IMG/VR virus record: IMGVR_UViG_3300020558_000013
Span: 1 to 43,334 of that record
From: a virus
Direction: 5' to 3' (one strand)
Length of the DNA: 43,334 nt
Shown: positions 22,317-29,761 of the stretch, piece by piece
Layout: the number at the start of each line of letters is the position of its first letter
Numbering within the stretch: position 1 is the first letter of the stretch
Translations under genes and position numbers: made by a program
Notes under the pieces: generated by a model
Databases searched by the model: none
Told to the model about the DNA's origin: nothing
The model's input: only the letters and a program-made list of their open reading frames with translations

Positions 22317-22580
22317 ATGTTCAATATTTTTGAAGAGATATCTTGGCCACAATTTGTTCAATTACCTAATGTAGCAAGGTTACCTCTAAACGAACAAGTT
22401 CAATACTATAATCAATATTTATTTGAACTATCTGAAGCACGAACAAATTGGTTATCATATCAAAATAAAGGACCAATTCCTCCACCTACACCTATTGAAT
22501 CAGGATTTTTATTACAAGAAGATTTATTTGATTTATTACAAGAAGATGGAAGTAATATTATAATCACTACACTACCTTAA
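22317..22580 (+). CDS. 87-aa structural-region protein of unknown function
   Basis: Short acidic protein with a helical N-terminal half (LPLNEQVQYYNQYLFELSEA, RTNWLSYQNK) reminiscent of small hypothetical proteins in fibre regions of Bacteroidota and marine phages. The middle PIPPPTP is a proline linker and the C-terminal part is Leu/Glu/Asp-rich with a duplicated L-L-Q-E-D. No domain was recognised. It is two bases from the fibre-like gene that follows, so the two are probably expressed together; a chaperone or attachment role would be a guess. Confidence 0.6.
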   Translation: MFNIFEEISWPQFVQLPNVARLPLNEQVQYYNQYLFELSEARTNWLSYQNKGPIPPPTPIESGFLLQEDLFDLLQEDGSNIIITTLP

Positions 22581-22582
22581 CT

Positions 22583-23362
22583 ATGCCTAATTTACCAATA
22601 TCCGGATTACCTTCAGCATCTGTTCCTACAGGAGTAGATGTATTACCTATTGTACAAGGAGGTATTACTAGTCAAATTACTTATAGCAATTTAACAAGTA
22701 ACTTTGTAACAAATTCTCAAACTAGTTCGTTTGTAACAAATTCTCAAACAGGATCTTTTGTAACAAATTCTCAAACTAGTTCGTTTGTAACAAATTCTCA
22801 AACAGGATCTTTTGTAACAAATTCTCAAACAGGATCTTTTATAACAAACTCTCAAACTAGTTCATTTGTAACAACTTCTAGTTTTAACACTTATACTAGT
22901 TCAATCCAATCCTATTACTTATCTGCTTATCATACAGCATCGTTAACAGCTTCTGTTCAGAATACTCCGTATTCAATGTCTTTTAGCACAACCGATTTTT
23001 CTAATGGGATAACTATAGGAGGACCTATTAGAAATCAAATTCAGATAGCTAATGCTGGTGTTTATGATATTCAATTTTCAGCTCAAATAGATAAAACAAG
23101 TGGTACTACAGTAAGTAGTTATATATGGTTAGCAAAAAATGGAGAAGATGTTCCTGATTCTAATACACAAATTACTTTAGCAGGAGGAGCAAACGATGCT
23201 CAAGTAGCAGCTTGGAATTTTTATGTGTCTGCCTCTGCTGGGGATTATTATGAATTAAGATATGGAGCTACTCAAACTAATTTCCGAATCCATTACAATA
23301 CATCAGCTGTCATAGGACCAAATGTCCCTTCAGTTATATTAACAGTAGGAAGAATAGCATAA
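22583..23362 (+). CDS. 259-aa fibre-like protein with 9-residue repeats and C1q/TNF-like head
   Basis: Residues 1-40 (MPNLPISGLPSASVPTGVDV, ..LPIVQGG) resemble the start of many phage tail or head fibre proteins. Residues 41-94 are six tandem copies of FVTNSQT(S/G)S plus a partial seventh, a repeat that probably forms a beta-helical or trimeric shaft. From ~residue 125, the C-terminal ~135 residues look like a C1q/TNF-type jelly roll: TPYSMSFSTTDFSNG, AGVYDIQFSAQIDKTSG, YIWLAKNGEDVPDS, WNFYVSASAGDYYELRYGA and VPSVILTVGRIA. Such heads trimerise and bind receptors or glycans. A terminator follows. Whether it decorates the head or tail cannot be told. Confidence 0.7.
   Translation: MPNLPISGLPSASVPTGVDVLPIVQGGITSQITYSNLTSNFVTNSQTSSFVTNSQTGSFVTNSQTSSFVTNSQTGSFVTNSQTGSFITNSQTSSFVTTSSFNTYTSSIQSYYLSAYHTASLTASVQNTPYSMSFSTTDFSNGITIGGPIRNQIQIANAGVYDIQFSAQIDKTSGTTVSSYIWLAKNGEDVPDSNTQITLAGGANDAQVAAWNFYVSASAGDYYELRYGATQTNFRIHYNTSAVIGPNVPSVILTVGRIA
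22703..22864 (+). repeat. Six tandem 27-base repeats in the fibre-like gene
   Basis: Units encode FVTNSQTSS or FVTNSQTGS (last one FIT); the SS/GS variants alternate at first. The DNA copies are nearly identical, indicating recent expansion. Confidence 0.9.
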
Positions 23363-23382
23363 AAATAAAATACTTTAAAGAG

Positions 23383-23410
23383 AGGCCTAGAGTTTTCTAG
23401 GCCTTTTTTA
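23383..23410 (+). terminator. Intrinsic terminator after the fibre-like gene
   Basis: AGGCCTAG (23383-23390) and CTAGGCCT (23397-23404) form a perfect 8-base stem around AGTTTT, followed by TTTTT. Confidence 0.9.
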
Positions 23411-23428
23411 CTTATAGGCACCTAGCTA

Positions 23429-23436
23429 ATATTTAT
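23429..23436 (+). promoter_or_regulatory. ATATTTAT late box before the amidinotransferase-like gene
   Basis: TAATATTTATACGTAAC, 25 bases before ATG 23462; the TACGTAA extension recurs at the box at 39916. Confidence 0.55.
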
Positions 23437-23461
23437 ACGTAACAGTTATAAAGTATATTTT

Positions 23462-24376
23462 ATGAAAGAAACCCCAAGTCAGTTGCCATTTCAAAGTTAT
23501 GTAATGAACTTCCCTTTTACCTTATCAACATCTGATCCAAATAATATTTGGATGCAAGAATTAACAGATGAGGAATTAACAGTTAACAAGCCTAAAGCTT
23601 ATAAACAATTTATGGATCTATATCAGTTTATGGCTGGTGGATCTTTAGTTCATTTATTGCCTTCAGAAGGCAAATTCCAGGACCAAGTTTATGTAGCTAA
23701 TTTGGGTATTTCTTTACCTCATATTAAAAATGAGAACCATATTATTTTATCTAACTTTACTTCTGACCCTCGTAAAGGTGAAGAGTTAGTTGGTGAAAAG
23801 TTCTTTAACATGATGGGTTATAAGACAGCTATTTCTCCTTACAAGTGGGAAGGTGAGGCTGATTTGAAATATCTTTATGGTAACAAATACATTGGTGGTT
23901 ATGGTATCCGTTCAAACATTAAAGCCTATGAGTGGATGGAGGAACAATACAACATGGATATTATTAAAGTAGCTATGGTTGATGAGTACTTGTATCACTT
24001 AGACTGTTCTATCTTTGCTTTAAATCAAGACCAAACTTTGATTTGTACTGAACTATTTGACCCTGAAGAAATTGCTGAACTAGAAAAACATACTGATATT
24101 ATTAATATTGATGTTGATGATGCTTTAGGTGGATTAACTAATTCAGTTAAGTATGGTAATATGATTTTATGTGCCTCTAATATCTCAGAAATGAAAAAGT
24201 CACATGAATACTATGAAGGTGAGGTTCATAAACTTAAAACATTAGAAAAGATTTGTGGTGATGCTGGTATGGAACCTGTTATCTTTAACTTGTCTGAGTA
24301 TATGAAATCGGGTGCTATGTTGTCTTGCATGGTTATGCATTTAAACCGAGTAGATCATTTAAAAACGTTACTATAA
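23462..24376 (+). CDS. Amidinotransferase / DDAH-fold guanidine-modifying enzyme
   Basis: The 304-residue protein has the motif order of the amidinotransferase superfamily (dimethylarginine dimethylaminohydrolase, arginine deiminase, glycine amidinotransferase). FQDQVYVANLG near 72-82 (Asp74) matches the family's D-x-V-F-x-x-D/N block; WEGEADLKYLYGNKYIGGYG near 129-148 matches the E-G-G-D ... G-Y-G substrate block; EYLYHLDCSIFAL carries the catalytic His179; SGAMLSCMVMHLNR carries the nucleophile Cys289 close to the C-terminus. The reaction would be hydrolysis or transfer of a guanidino group, but the substrate cannot be read. It overlaps the PSD-like gene by one base. Finding this under a late box, flanked by structural genes, is unusual. 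The family call is good; the activity is uncertain because the Asp/Gly pattern deviates (E-G-E-A-D). Confidence 0.75.
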   Translation: MKETPSQLPFQSYVMNFPFTLSTSDPNNIWMQELTDEELTVNKPKAYKQFMDLYQFMAGGSLVHLLPSEGKFQDQVYVANLGISLPHIKNENHIILSNFTSDPRKGEELVGEKFFNMMGYKTAISPYKWEGEADLKYLYGNKYIGGYGIRSNIKAYEWMEEQYNMDIIKVAMVDEYLYHLDCSIFALNQDQTLICTELFDPEEIAELEKHTDIINIDVDDALGGLTNSVKYGNMILCASNISEMKKSHEYYEGEVHKLKTLEKICGDAGMEPVIFNLSEYMKSGAMLSCMVMHLNRVDHLKTLL

Positions 24377-25104
24377 TGGCACAAACGTTAACAGAGTGGT
24401 TGAATGGTGAGGTAAAACAGTTACAAAAATTACCTGTAGGTGAATTATCTAATACTTTTTTCTTTAGAGATCCAATCCGTCCTAATTTTATAGACTATGA
24501 ACATTTTTATAGTCCTGCTGATGGAACTATTTTATATCAAAAGTTTATTAAAGATCCTTCTGAACCTATAGTTGAGATTAAGGGTATGAATTACACCTTA
24601 CAAGATGTAGTAGGTGATGATGAGTACAATAGACCGTCTTTAGTTATTGGTATATTCATGTCGTTCTATGATGTTCACATCAATCGTATACCTTACGGAG
24701 GTACGTTGCAATATAAACCACTAGACGCGATACAGTCAACTAATAAGCCTATGTTAGCCGTAGAAAAGGATATTCTTAATAAAAAGATTAATCCTGCTAA
24801 CATGGAATATTTAAAGTATAATGAGCGTATGTGGAATAAAATCTATTCACCTTCTCTTAACTATACTTACTATCTAATCCAGATAGCTGATGAGGATGTG
24901 AATGTAATTGCTCCATTTACTATGGATCAAAATGATATTTTTGCTCAAAATGAGAGATTTTCTTTAATAAGATGGGGTTCACAAGTTGATTTAGTGTTAC
25001 CATTAGATGATAGATATGATTTCGAGTTATGTTTAGATGATGCCATGCATGTGAATGATGGTATAGATGCATTGGTAAAGATTAACTTTAATGAATATTT
25101 ATAA
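24376..25104 (+). CDS. Phosphatidylserine decarboxylase-like pyruvoyl enzyme
   Basis: The ATG at 24376, inside the previous stop (TAATG), gives 242 residues; the upstream ATG at 24325 would read through coding sequence of the neighbour. Family motifs: RDPIRP near 31-36, the SPADG block with Asp49, SFYDVHINRIPYGG with His101, and RWGSQVDLVLP with Gly201-Ser202, the expected self-cleavage pair that creates the pyruvoyl group. These correspond to the catalytic Asp, His and Ser of PSD. There is no N-terminal membrane helix, so it would be soluble or peripheral, like short archaeal-type and amino-acid-acting members. It might convert phosphatidylserine to phosphatidylethanolamine or decarboxylate another serine-like substrate. 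Its last codons form the late box of the next gene. Confidence 0.75.
   Translation: MAQTLTEWLNGEVKQLQKLPVGELSNTFFFRDPIRPNFIDYEHFYSPADGTILYQKFIKDPSEPIVEIKGMNYTLQDVVGDDEYNRPSLVIGIFMSFYDVHINRIPYGGTLQYKPLDAIQSTNKPMLAVEKDILNKKINPANMEYLKYNERMWNKIYSPSLNYTYYLIQIADEDVNVIAPFTMDQNDIFAQNERFSLIRWGSQVDLVLPLDDRYDFELCLDDAMHVNDGIDALVKINFNEYL
25095..25102 (+). promoter_or_regulatory. ATATTTAT late box embedded in the end of the PSD-like gene
   Basis: GAATATTTATAATAA encodes the final Glu-Tyr-Leu-stop of the PSD-like protein and lies 5 bases before ATG 25108. It probably served phoH before the homing endonuclease arrived. Confidence 0.5.
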
Positions 25105-25107
25105 TAA

Positions 25108-25644
25108 ATGTTTACTAAAATATATTTAGTTGAAAATTGTTATGATAATCCTAATTGGGTTTATATAGGTAAAACCAAAAACTGCAGAAAAAATGACCAC
25201 AAGCAAAAATTTGGAAAACAAATTACTTATACTATAATTGATGAAATAAATAGTAATAATAAAAACGATTGGACTCCTATAGAATCTTATTGGATAGAAC
25301 AATTTAAAGTTTGGGGATTTTTTGTACTAAATAAAAATACAGGAGGTGGTGGTCCTGCTTATAGAACTAAAGAATTTATAGATAATCAAATTAAAAGACA
25401 AACTGGATCTAAACAAACCCAAGAAACATGTAATAAAAGAAGCGAATCAACTAAAGGAAAACCTAAACCAGAGGGATTTGCTGAAAAATTAAAAAATAGA
25501 AAATATTCTCCCGAAACTCTAGAAAAAATGAGATTAGCCAAAATAGGAAAATCTTCTAATCGTAAAGGAAAATCAATAAGTGAAGAACATAAAAAAGCTA
25601 TTAGTCAAGCTTTAAAAGGAAGAATAAGCCCTAACAAAAAATGA
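25108..25644 (+). CDS. GIY-YIG homing endonuclease with NUMOD3 repeats
   Basis: Free-standing mobile endonuclease. The N-terminal GIY-YIG domain shows KIYLVEN (5-7 as the I-Y-L element), VYIGKTKN (19-21 as Y-I-G), Arg27 and a likely catalytic Glu59 in PIESYWIEQF. The C-terminal half is a DNA-binding region with NUMOD3-type repeats: KGKPKPEGFAEKLKNRKYS, PETLEKMRLAKIGKS and SEEHKKAISQALKGR. It lies in a gap of effectively zero size: 3 bases after the PSD-like stop and with a 4-base ATGA overlap into phoH, so it was inserted precisely between them. Base use is more A-rich than its neighbours. These genes promote their own spread to related phages; no intron was seen. Confidence 0.88.
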   Translation: MFTKIYLVENCYDNPNWVYIGKTKNCRKNDHKQKFGKQITYTIIDEINSNNKNDWTPIESYWIEQFKVWGFFVLNKNTGGGGPAYRTKEFIDNQIKRQTGSKQTQETCNKRSESTKGKPKPEGFAEKLKNRKYSPETLEKMRLAKIGKSSNRKGKSISEEHKKAISQALKGRISPNKK

Positions 25645-26378
25645 ATAATCACCCCACCCATGAAGATGATATCTTCAAAGAAAAGCGTAAGCCTAAAAAC
25701 CCTATTAAGTTTAAGTTACAATTAAACGAGGAACAAAAGTCAGCTAAAGCTAAAATATTAGAAAGTACTATTACTTTATTAGCTGGAGCGGCTGGTTCAG
25801 GCAAAACATTACTTGCTTGCCAAATTGGTTTAGAAAAATTATTTATGAGAGATGTTGAAAAAGTAATCATTACTCGACCAACAGTATCTAAAGAAGAAAT
25901 TGGATTCTTACCAGGCGATTTAAGAGAAAAAATGGATCCTTGGGTACAACCAATCTACCAAAACATGTTCTTACTTTATGATAAAACTAAAATTGAAGAA
26001 CTTATTAAGGAAGATAAAATAGAAATTGTACCTGTTTCATTTATGAGAGGTAGAACATTTGTAAACTCTGTAGTAATTGTAGATGAAGCCCAAAACGTTA
26101 CTCATGAACAAATGGAAATGATCGTTACCCGCATTGGTAAAGGATCTAAAATGATTGTTTGTGGAGATGATGCCCAAGTAGACTTAAAACAAAAACGCGA
26201 TTCAGGATTTAAATTCTTATACTCAGCTGCTAAAAAGATAAAAAATCTTTGCGCTATATCTTTAAAACAAAACCATAGAGATCCTATTGTAGAAGATTTA
26301 ATTAATCTATATAATGACGCGTATGAAAAAGGAATTACATTAGGCACCTCAGGAAGTAACGGGAACTCTAAAAGATAA
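25641..26378 (+). CDS. phoH: PhoH-like P-loop ATPase
   Basis: Widespread phage ATPase of uncertain role, linked to RNA metabolism and phosphate stress. The Walker A is GAAGSGKT (49-56), Walker B VVIVDEAQN (about 144-152), with IITRPTVSKEEIGFLPG near 76-92, KMIVCGDDAQVDL near 170-182 and the QNHRDPIV sensor segment near 216. All are typical of the PhoH family, and the 245-residue length is normal for phage members. The start codon overlaps the stop of the homing endonuclease. The C-terminus is short and polar (GTSGSNGNSKR). It is the last gene before the adhesion module. Confidence 0.92.
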   Translation: MNNHPTHEDDIFKEKRKPKNPIKFKLQLNEEQKSAKAKILESTITLLAGAAGSGKTLLACQIGLEKLFMRDVEKVIITRPTVSKEEIGFLPGDLREKMDPWVQPIYQNMFLLYDKTKIEELIKEDKIEIVPVSFMRGRTFVNSVVIVDEAQNVTHEQMEMIVTRIGKGSKMIVCGDDAQVDLKQKRDSGFKFLYSAAKKIKNLCAISLKQNHRDPIVEDLINLYNDAYEKGITLGTSGSNGNSKR

Positions 26379-26400
26379 TAAATATTTCCATTATTTCTTA

Positions 26401-26408
26401 ATATTTAT
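26401..26408 (+). promoter_or_regulatory. ATATTTAT late box before 26420
   Basis: TTAATATTTATATATAAAAAAT lies 22 bases after the phoH stop and 11 bases before ATG 26420. Confidence 0.55.
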
Positions 26409-26419
26409 ATATAAAAAAT

Positions 26420-26836
26420 ATGGCTGCTGGAAAATATTCTTTTATCATTGAACAAGGTGCTACTCTAAATTTAGAATTACAATATAAAGACTCGGTTGGT
26501 GAACCTATAAGTTTGGCTGGTTATGAAGGTGCTATGCAAATTCGTTCAGCTTATAGCGGTAGTGGTCAAACCTATTTAACTTTAACTTCTAATTTAGGAG
26601 ACACTTATAATTTTAATAGCAGTAGTGCTTTTTTAAGTTTTTCAGGTAGTAATGGTACTACATCTGTAACATCAGGCAGTATAGGAATATACGCCGGATG
26701 GGCAACAACACAAGATTTAGTCTTTACAGGTAACGCTTATTATGATATTGAACTAACTTCTGGAAGTGAAAAAATTAGATTGCTCGAAGGTCAAGTACAA
26801 TTAAGCAAACAAGTTACTGAAGTTAATCCTGCCTAA
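26420..26836 (+). CDS. 138-aa beta-rich structural protein (BppU-N-like by eye)
   Basis: The start GKYSFIIEQGATLNLELQYKD, followed by GEPISLAGYEGAMQIRSAYS, resembles N-terminal domains of baseplate or fibre-associated proteins that many tailed phages encode before their fibre genes. The rest is strand-rich with Ser/Thr/Gly (FLSFSGSNGTTSVTSGSIGIYA) and YYDIELTSGSEKIRLLEGQV near the C-terminus. No enzymatic features. It precedes the collagen-like gene by 11 bases, so it could be its baseplate adaptor. The similarity is from memory and moderate. Confidence 0.6.
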   Translation: MAAGKYSFIIEQGATLNLELQYKDSVGEPISLAGYEGAMQIRSAYSGSGQTYLTLTSNLGDTYNFNSSSAFLSFSGSNGTTSVTSGSIGIYAGWATTQDLVFTGNAYYDIELTSGSEKIRLLEGQVQLSKQVTEVNPA

Positions 26837-26847
26837 ACGAGTTTGTA

Positions 26848-29739
26848 ATGGAGTCAAACTCAATTAATGTAATACAAAGCCAAAATACTATAGTCGTTGT
26901 AGAACCGACAGGTAATACTATTACAGTTGTTCAAAACCCTGACTCCAGTTCAGTAACAACTCAAAGTACTGTTTTTAGTCCTACAACAGTAGTACAAACA
27001 ACTTTAACATTAAATTTAGATAATCTACCTAACACTGTTACGGTAGTAAATACTCAACTTCCTGATAATGTTGTAGAAGTAGCTCAACCTATATCCGCTG
27101 TAATTGAAGTTGGACAAGTAGGACCTAGAGGTTCATCTGGTACATCTGGAGCTTCAGGTACCTCAGGTACAACTGGTACTTCAGGTTCATCTGGTAGCTC
27201 AGGTTCAGCAGGTTCATCAGGTAGTTCTGGTACAACCGGTACTTCAGGTACTGCTGGTACAGCCGGTACTTCAGGTACTGGCTCTCCAGGTACAGCAGGT
27301 ACAAGTGGTACATCAGGTACTGATGGTACTTCAGGTTCTTCAGGCGTATCTGGTTTACCAGGTGCTCCTGGTACATCTGGATCTTCTGGTACAAGTGGTA
27401 CTTCAGGTTCTTCAGGTTCTTCTGGTTCAAGTGGAACTTCAGGTACTTCAGGTATAGATGGTACTTCAGGTTCATCTGGATCAAGCGGTATAGATGGTTC
27501 ATCTGGTACTTCTGGTTCAAATGGTACTTCAGGGTCAGCAGGTACTTCAGGTAGCGCTGGTACTTCAGGCAGTTCTGGTTCTTCAGGTACAACAGGCACT
27601 TCAGGCACTTCAGGTTCTTCAGGATTAACAGGAAGCTCAGGCACATCAGGACAAAATGGTAGTTCTGGTAGTTCAGGTATAGATGGTTCTTCTGGTTCTT
27701 CAGGACAATCAGGTACTTCTGGTTCTTCAGGTACTTCAGGCTTATCTGGTACTTCAGGATCTGGTGGTTCAAGCGGCAGCTCAGGAGTTGATGGTACTTC
27801 AGGCAGCTCAGGCGCTGATGGTTCTTCTGGATCTTCTGGACAATCAGGAACTTCAGGCTCATCAGGTACTTCTGGTGCAAGTGGTACTTCAGGAACAAGT
27901 GGTAGTTCAGGCAGTTCAGGTTTATCTGGTACTTCTGGTACAACAGGTACTAGTGGTTCTTCTGGTTCTTCAGGAACTAGTGGAAGCTCAGGTTTAAGTG
28001 GTACATCAGGCAGTTCAGGCACCTCAGGTGAATCTGGCACTTCAGGTAGCTCAGGTTTATCAGGAACAAGTGGTTCAAGTGGAACCTCAGGAGAAGCAGG
28101 CACTTCAGGATCTAGTGGTTCTTCAGGTGCGACAGGCTCAAGCGGTACTTCAGGGGCTAATGGAACTTCAGGCTCATCAGGTCAAAGTGCTTCCTATATT
28201 GGTACATCAACTGATTCAATTAATTTAAGTACACTTGTAGTTGGAAATAATTTAACCATAACTACAAGTACAGGATTATCATATACAGTATCTCAACACG
28301 TAATTGTAGCTCATGCTGTTGGTGAAGAAATTCACGGGGATGTAGTTTCATACAATTCAGGCACAGGATCATTAACAATAAAAATATCTAGTGTTGAGGG
28401 TACAGCAACATATTCTTCTTGGACTACAAACCTAGATGGAGCATCTGGTGGAGACGGTAGTTCAGGTACAGCCGGTAGCTCAGGATCTTCTGGTAGCTCA
28501 GGCACTTCAGGTGTTGCTGGTTCATCAGGCACTTCAGGGTCATCAGGCGAATCAGGTACTTCAGGTTCAAGCGGTACTTCAGGACAATCAGGTACTTCAG
28601 GTTCAAGTGGAACATCAGGTGAAAGTGGTACAAGCGGTTCAAGTGGTACTTCAGGCGAAAGTGGTACAAGTGGTTCTTCTGGTTTAAGTGGGACAGCAGG
28701 ATCTAGTGGTTTAAGCGGTAGCTCAGGTTCATCTGGTTTAAGCGGTAGTTCAGGTTCAAGTGGTAGTTCTGGTGAATCTGGAACTTCAGGCTCATCTGGA
28801 ACTTCAGGCGAAAGTGGATCAAGTGGTTTAAGCGGTTCATCAGGCAGTGCTGGCTCTTCAGGTACCTCAGGTACCTCAGGCAGTGCTGGCTCCTCAGGAC
28901 AATCAGGAACTTCAGGCTCATCAGGTACTTCAGGAGAAAGTGGTACAGCTGGTTCATCTGGTTCAAGTGGTTCTTCTGGTTCATCAGGAACTAGTGGTAG
29001 TTCTGGATCTTCAGGTAGTTCAGGTACTTCAGGTACATCAGGCGCAGCCGGAGCTAGTGGTTCAAGTGGTACTTCTGGAGTTGCAGGTAGTTCAGGTAGT
29101 TCAGGTAGTTCAGGCGAATCAGGATCCTCAGGTACAAGTGGTACCTCTGGTTTATCAGGCACCTCAGGTAGCTCAGGCAGTTCAGGAGCAGCGGGTACCG
29201 CTGGTACTTCAGGCTCTTCAGGCACAGCTGGATCTTCAGGTACTAGTTTATCTGTATCTAACCCATCACAATACGCTGTTTTAGTTTCAGACGGAACAGC
29301 AAATGGAGTAGTAACTAGTGTAGGATTTACATACGACAACACATTATTACAATTAACTGGTAGTGATTTTATGATCACTTCAAGTTTAGTAAATGGTATG
29401 TACTCATCAAACTTTGTACTTAACACAGTAACGTTTGATGTAGTAGAAAATGATTTAATAGGTTCAGGTAGTAATTTAATTGTAACAATTCCTTTTGGAT
29501 ATGCTTATACAGCCCATATGGAATATATGGTAAGATCTAACTCTAATGTACGTACAGGAGATTTCTATGTTGCGTGGGACGGTTCAATTACGCCAGTCCA
29601 TTATGATGTTAGTACAGTCGATATTGGAAACACTAACAATGTATACTTCACAGCAAACTATAGTGGTAGCAATACTGTGATTGTATTAGAGACACCAACT
29701 TCAGGATGGCAATTAAAAGCACTACTTAAAATATTTTAA
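26848..29739 (+). CDS. 963-aa collagen-like fibre/adhesin
   Basis: Residues 1-91 are a Val/Thr/Asn-rich beta domain. From residue ~92 (VGPRGSSGTSG) the protein is Gly-X-Y repeats in which X and Y are almost only Ser, Thr and Ala, with little Pro. The repeats run to ~447, are interrupted by an ~80-residue domain (TLVVGNNLTITTSTGLSYTV, ..HAVGEEIHGDVVSYNSGTGS, YSSWTTNLDGA, ~449-531), then continue to ~799. The C-terminal ~160 residues form a globular head with VTFDVVENDLIGSGSNLIV, MEYMVRSNSNVRTGDFYVAW and STVDIGNTNNVYF; a related domain ends the 2251-aa fibre. Collagen-like shafts trimerise, so a thin trimeric fibre with a receptor-binding tip is likely. Repeats are also highly similar in DNA, and produce long spurious antisense ORFs. 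Confidence 0.85.
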   Translation: MESNSINVIQSQNTIVVVEPTGNTITVVQNPDSSSVTTQSTVFSPTTVVQTTLTLNLDNLPNTVTVVNTQLPDNVVEVAQPISAVIEVGQVGPRGSSGTSGASGTSGTTGTSGSSGSSGSAGSSGSSGTTGTSGTAGTAGTSGTGSPGTAGTSGTSGTDGTSGSSGVSGLPGAPGTSGSSGTSGTSGSSGSSGSSGTSGTSGIDGTSGSSGSSGIDGSSGTSGSNGTSGSAGTSGSAGTSGSSGSSGTTGTSGTSGSSGLTGSSGTSGQNGSSGSSGIDGSSGSSGQSGTSGSSGTSGLSGTSGSGGSSGSSGVDGTSGSSGADGSSGSSGQSGTSGSSGTSGASGTSGTSGSSGSSGLSGTSGTTGTSGSSGSSGTSGSSGLSGTSGSSGTSGESGTSGSSGLSGTSGSSGTSGEAGTSGSSGSSGATGSSGTSGANGTSGSSGQSASYIGTSTDSINLSTLVVGNNLTITTSTGLSYTVSQHVIVAHAVGEEIHGDVVSYNSGTGSLTIKISSVEGTATYSSWTTNLDGASGGDGSSGTAGSSGSSGSSGTSGVAGSSGTSGSSGESGTSGSSGTSGQSGTSGSSGTSGESGTSGSSGTSGESGTSGSSGLSGTAGSSGLSGSSGSSGLSGSSGSSGSSGESGTSGSSGTSGESGSSGLSGSSGSAGSSGTSGTSGSAGSSGQSGTSGSSGTSGESGTAGSSGSSGSSGSSGTSGSSGSSGSSGTSGTSGAAGASGSSGTSGVAGSSGSSGSSGESGSSGTSGTSGLSGTSGSSGSSGAAGTAGTSGSSGTAGSSGTSLSVSNPSQYAVLVSDGTANGVVTSVGFTYDNTLLQLTGSDFMITSSLVNGMYSSNFVLNTVTFDVVENDLIGSGSNLIVTIPFGYAYTAHMEYMVRSNSNVRTGDFYVAWDGSITPVHYDVSTVDIGNTNNVYFTANYSGSNTVIVLETPTSGWQLKALLKIF
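27121..29244 (+). repeat. Collagen-like Gly-X-Y coding repeat (9-base period), two blocks
   Basis: Nine-base units of the form GGT-(TCA/ACT/AGC)-(TCA/TCT/AGT) spanning about 27121-28188 and 28441-29244, separated by a non-repetitive domain. Synonymous codons vary between units. Confidence 0.9.
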
Positions 29740-29746
29740 TATTTAT
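29739..29746 (+). promoter_or_regulatory. ATATTTAT late box before giant fibre gene
   Basis: TAATATTTATAACAAA overlaps the collagen gene stop and lies 15 bases before ATG 29762. Confidence 0.55.
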
Positions 29747-29761
29747 AACAAATAATAAAGA

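Noticed and set aside
24325-24375. Upstream ATG for the PSD-like gene
   Set aside because: It would re-read the catalytic Cys region of the preceding gene; the TAATG overlap at 24376 is the normal coupling in this genome.
27084-28103. Long antisense ORF encoding PEVP/DEPEVP repeats (also at 28332-29426 and 41896-43323)
   Set aside because: It is the mirror of the Ser/Thr-Gly collagen repeat: TCA/ACT/GGT codons read backwards lack stops. It has no start context, and the sense frame has globular flanking domains.
27683-28228. Sense ORFs in another frame rich in Val/Gln/Leu within the collagen-like gene
   Set aside because: These are +1/+2 readings of the same nine-base repeat with no independent structure.
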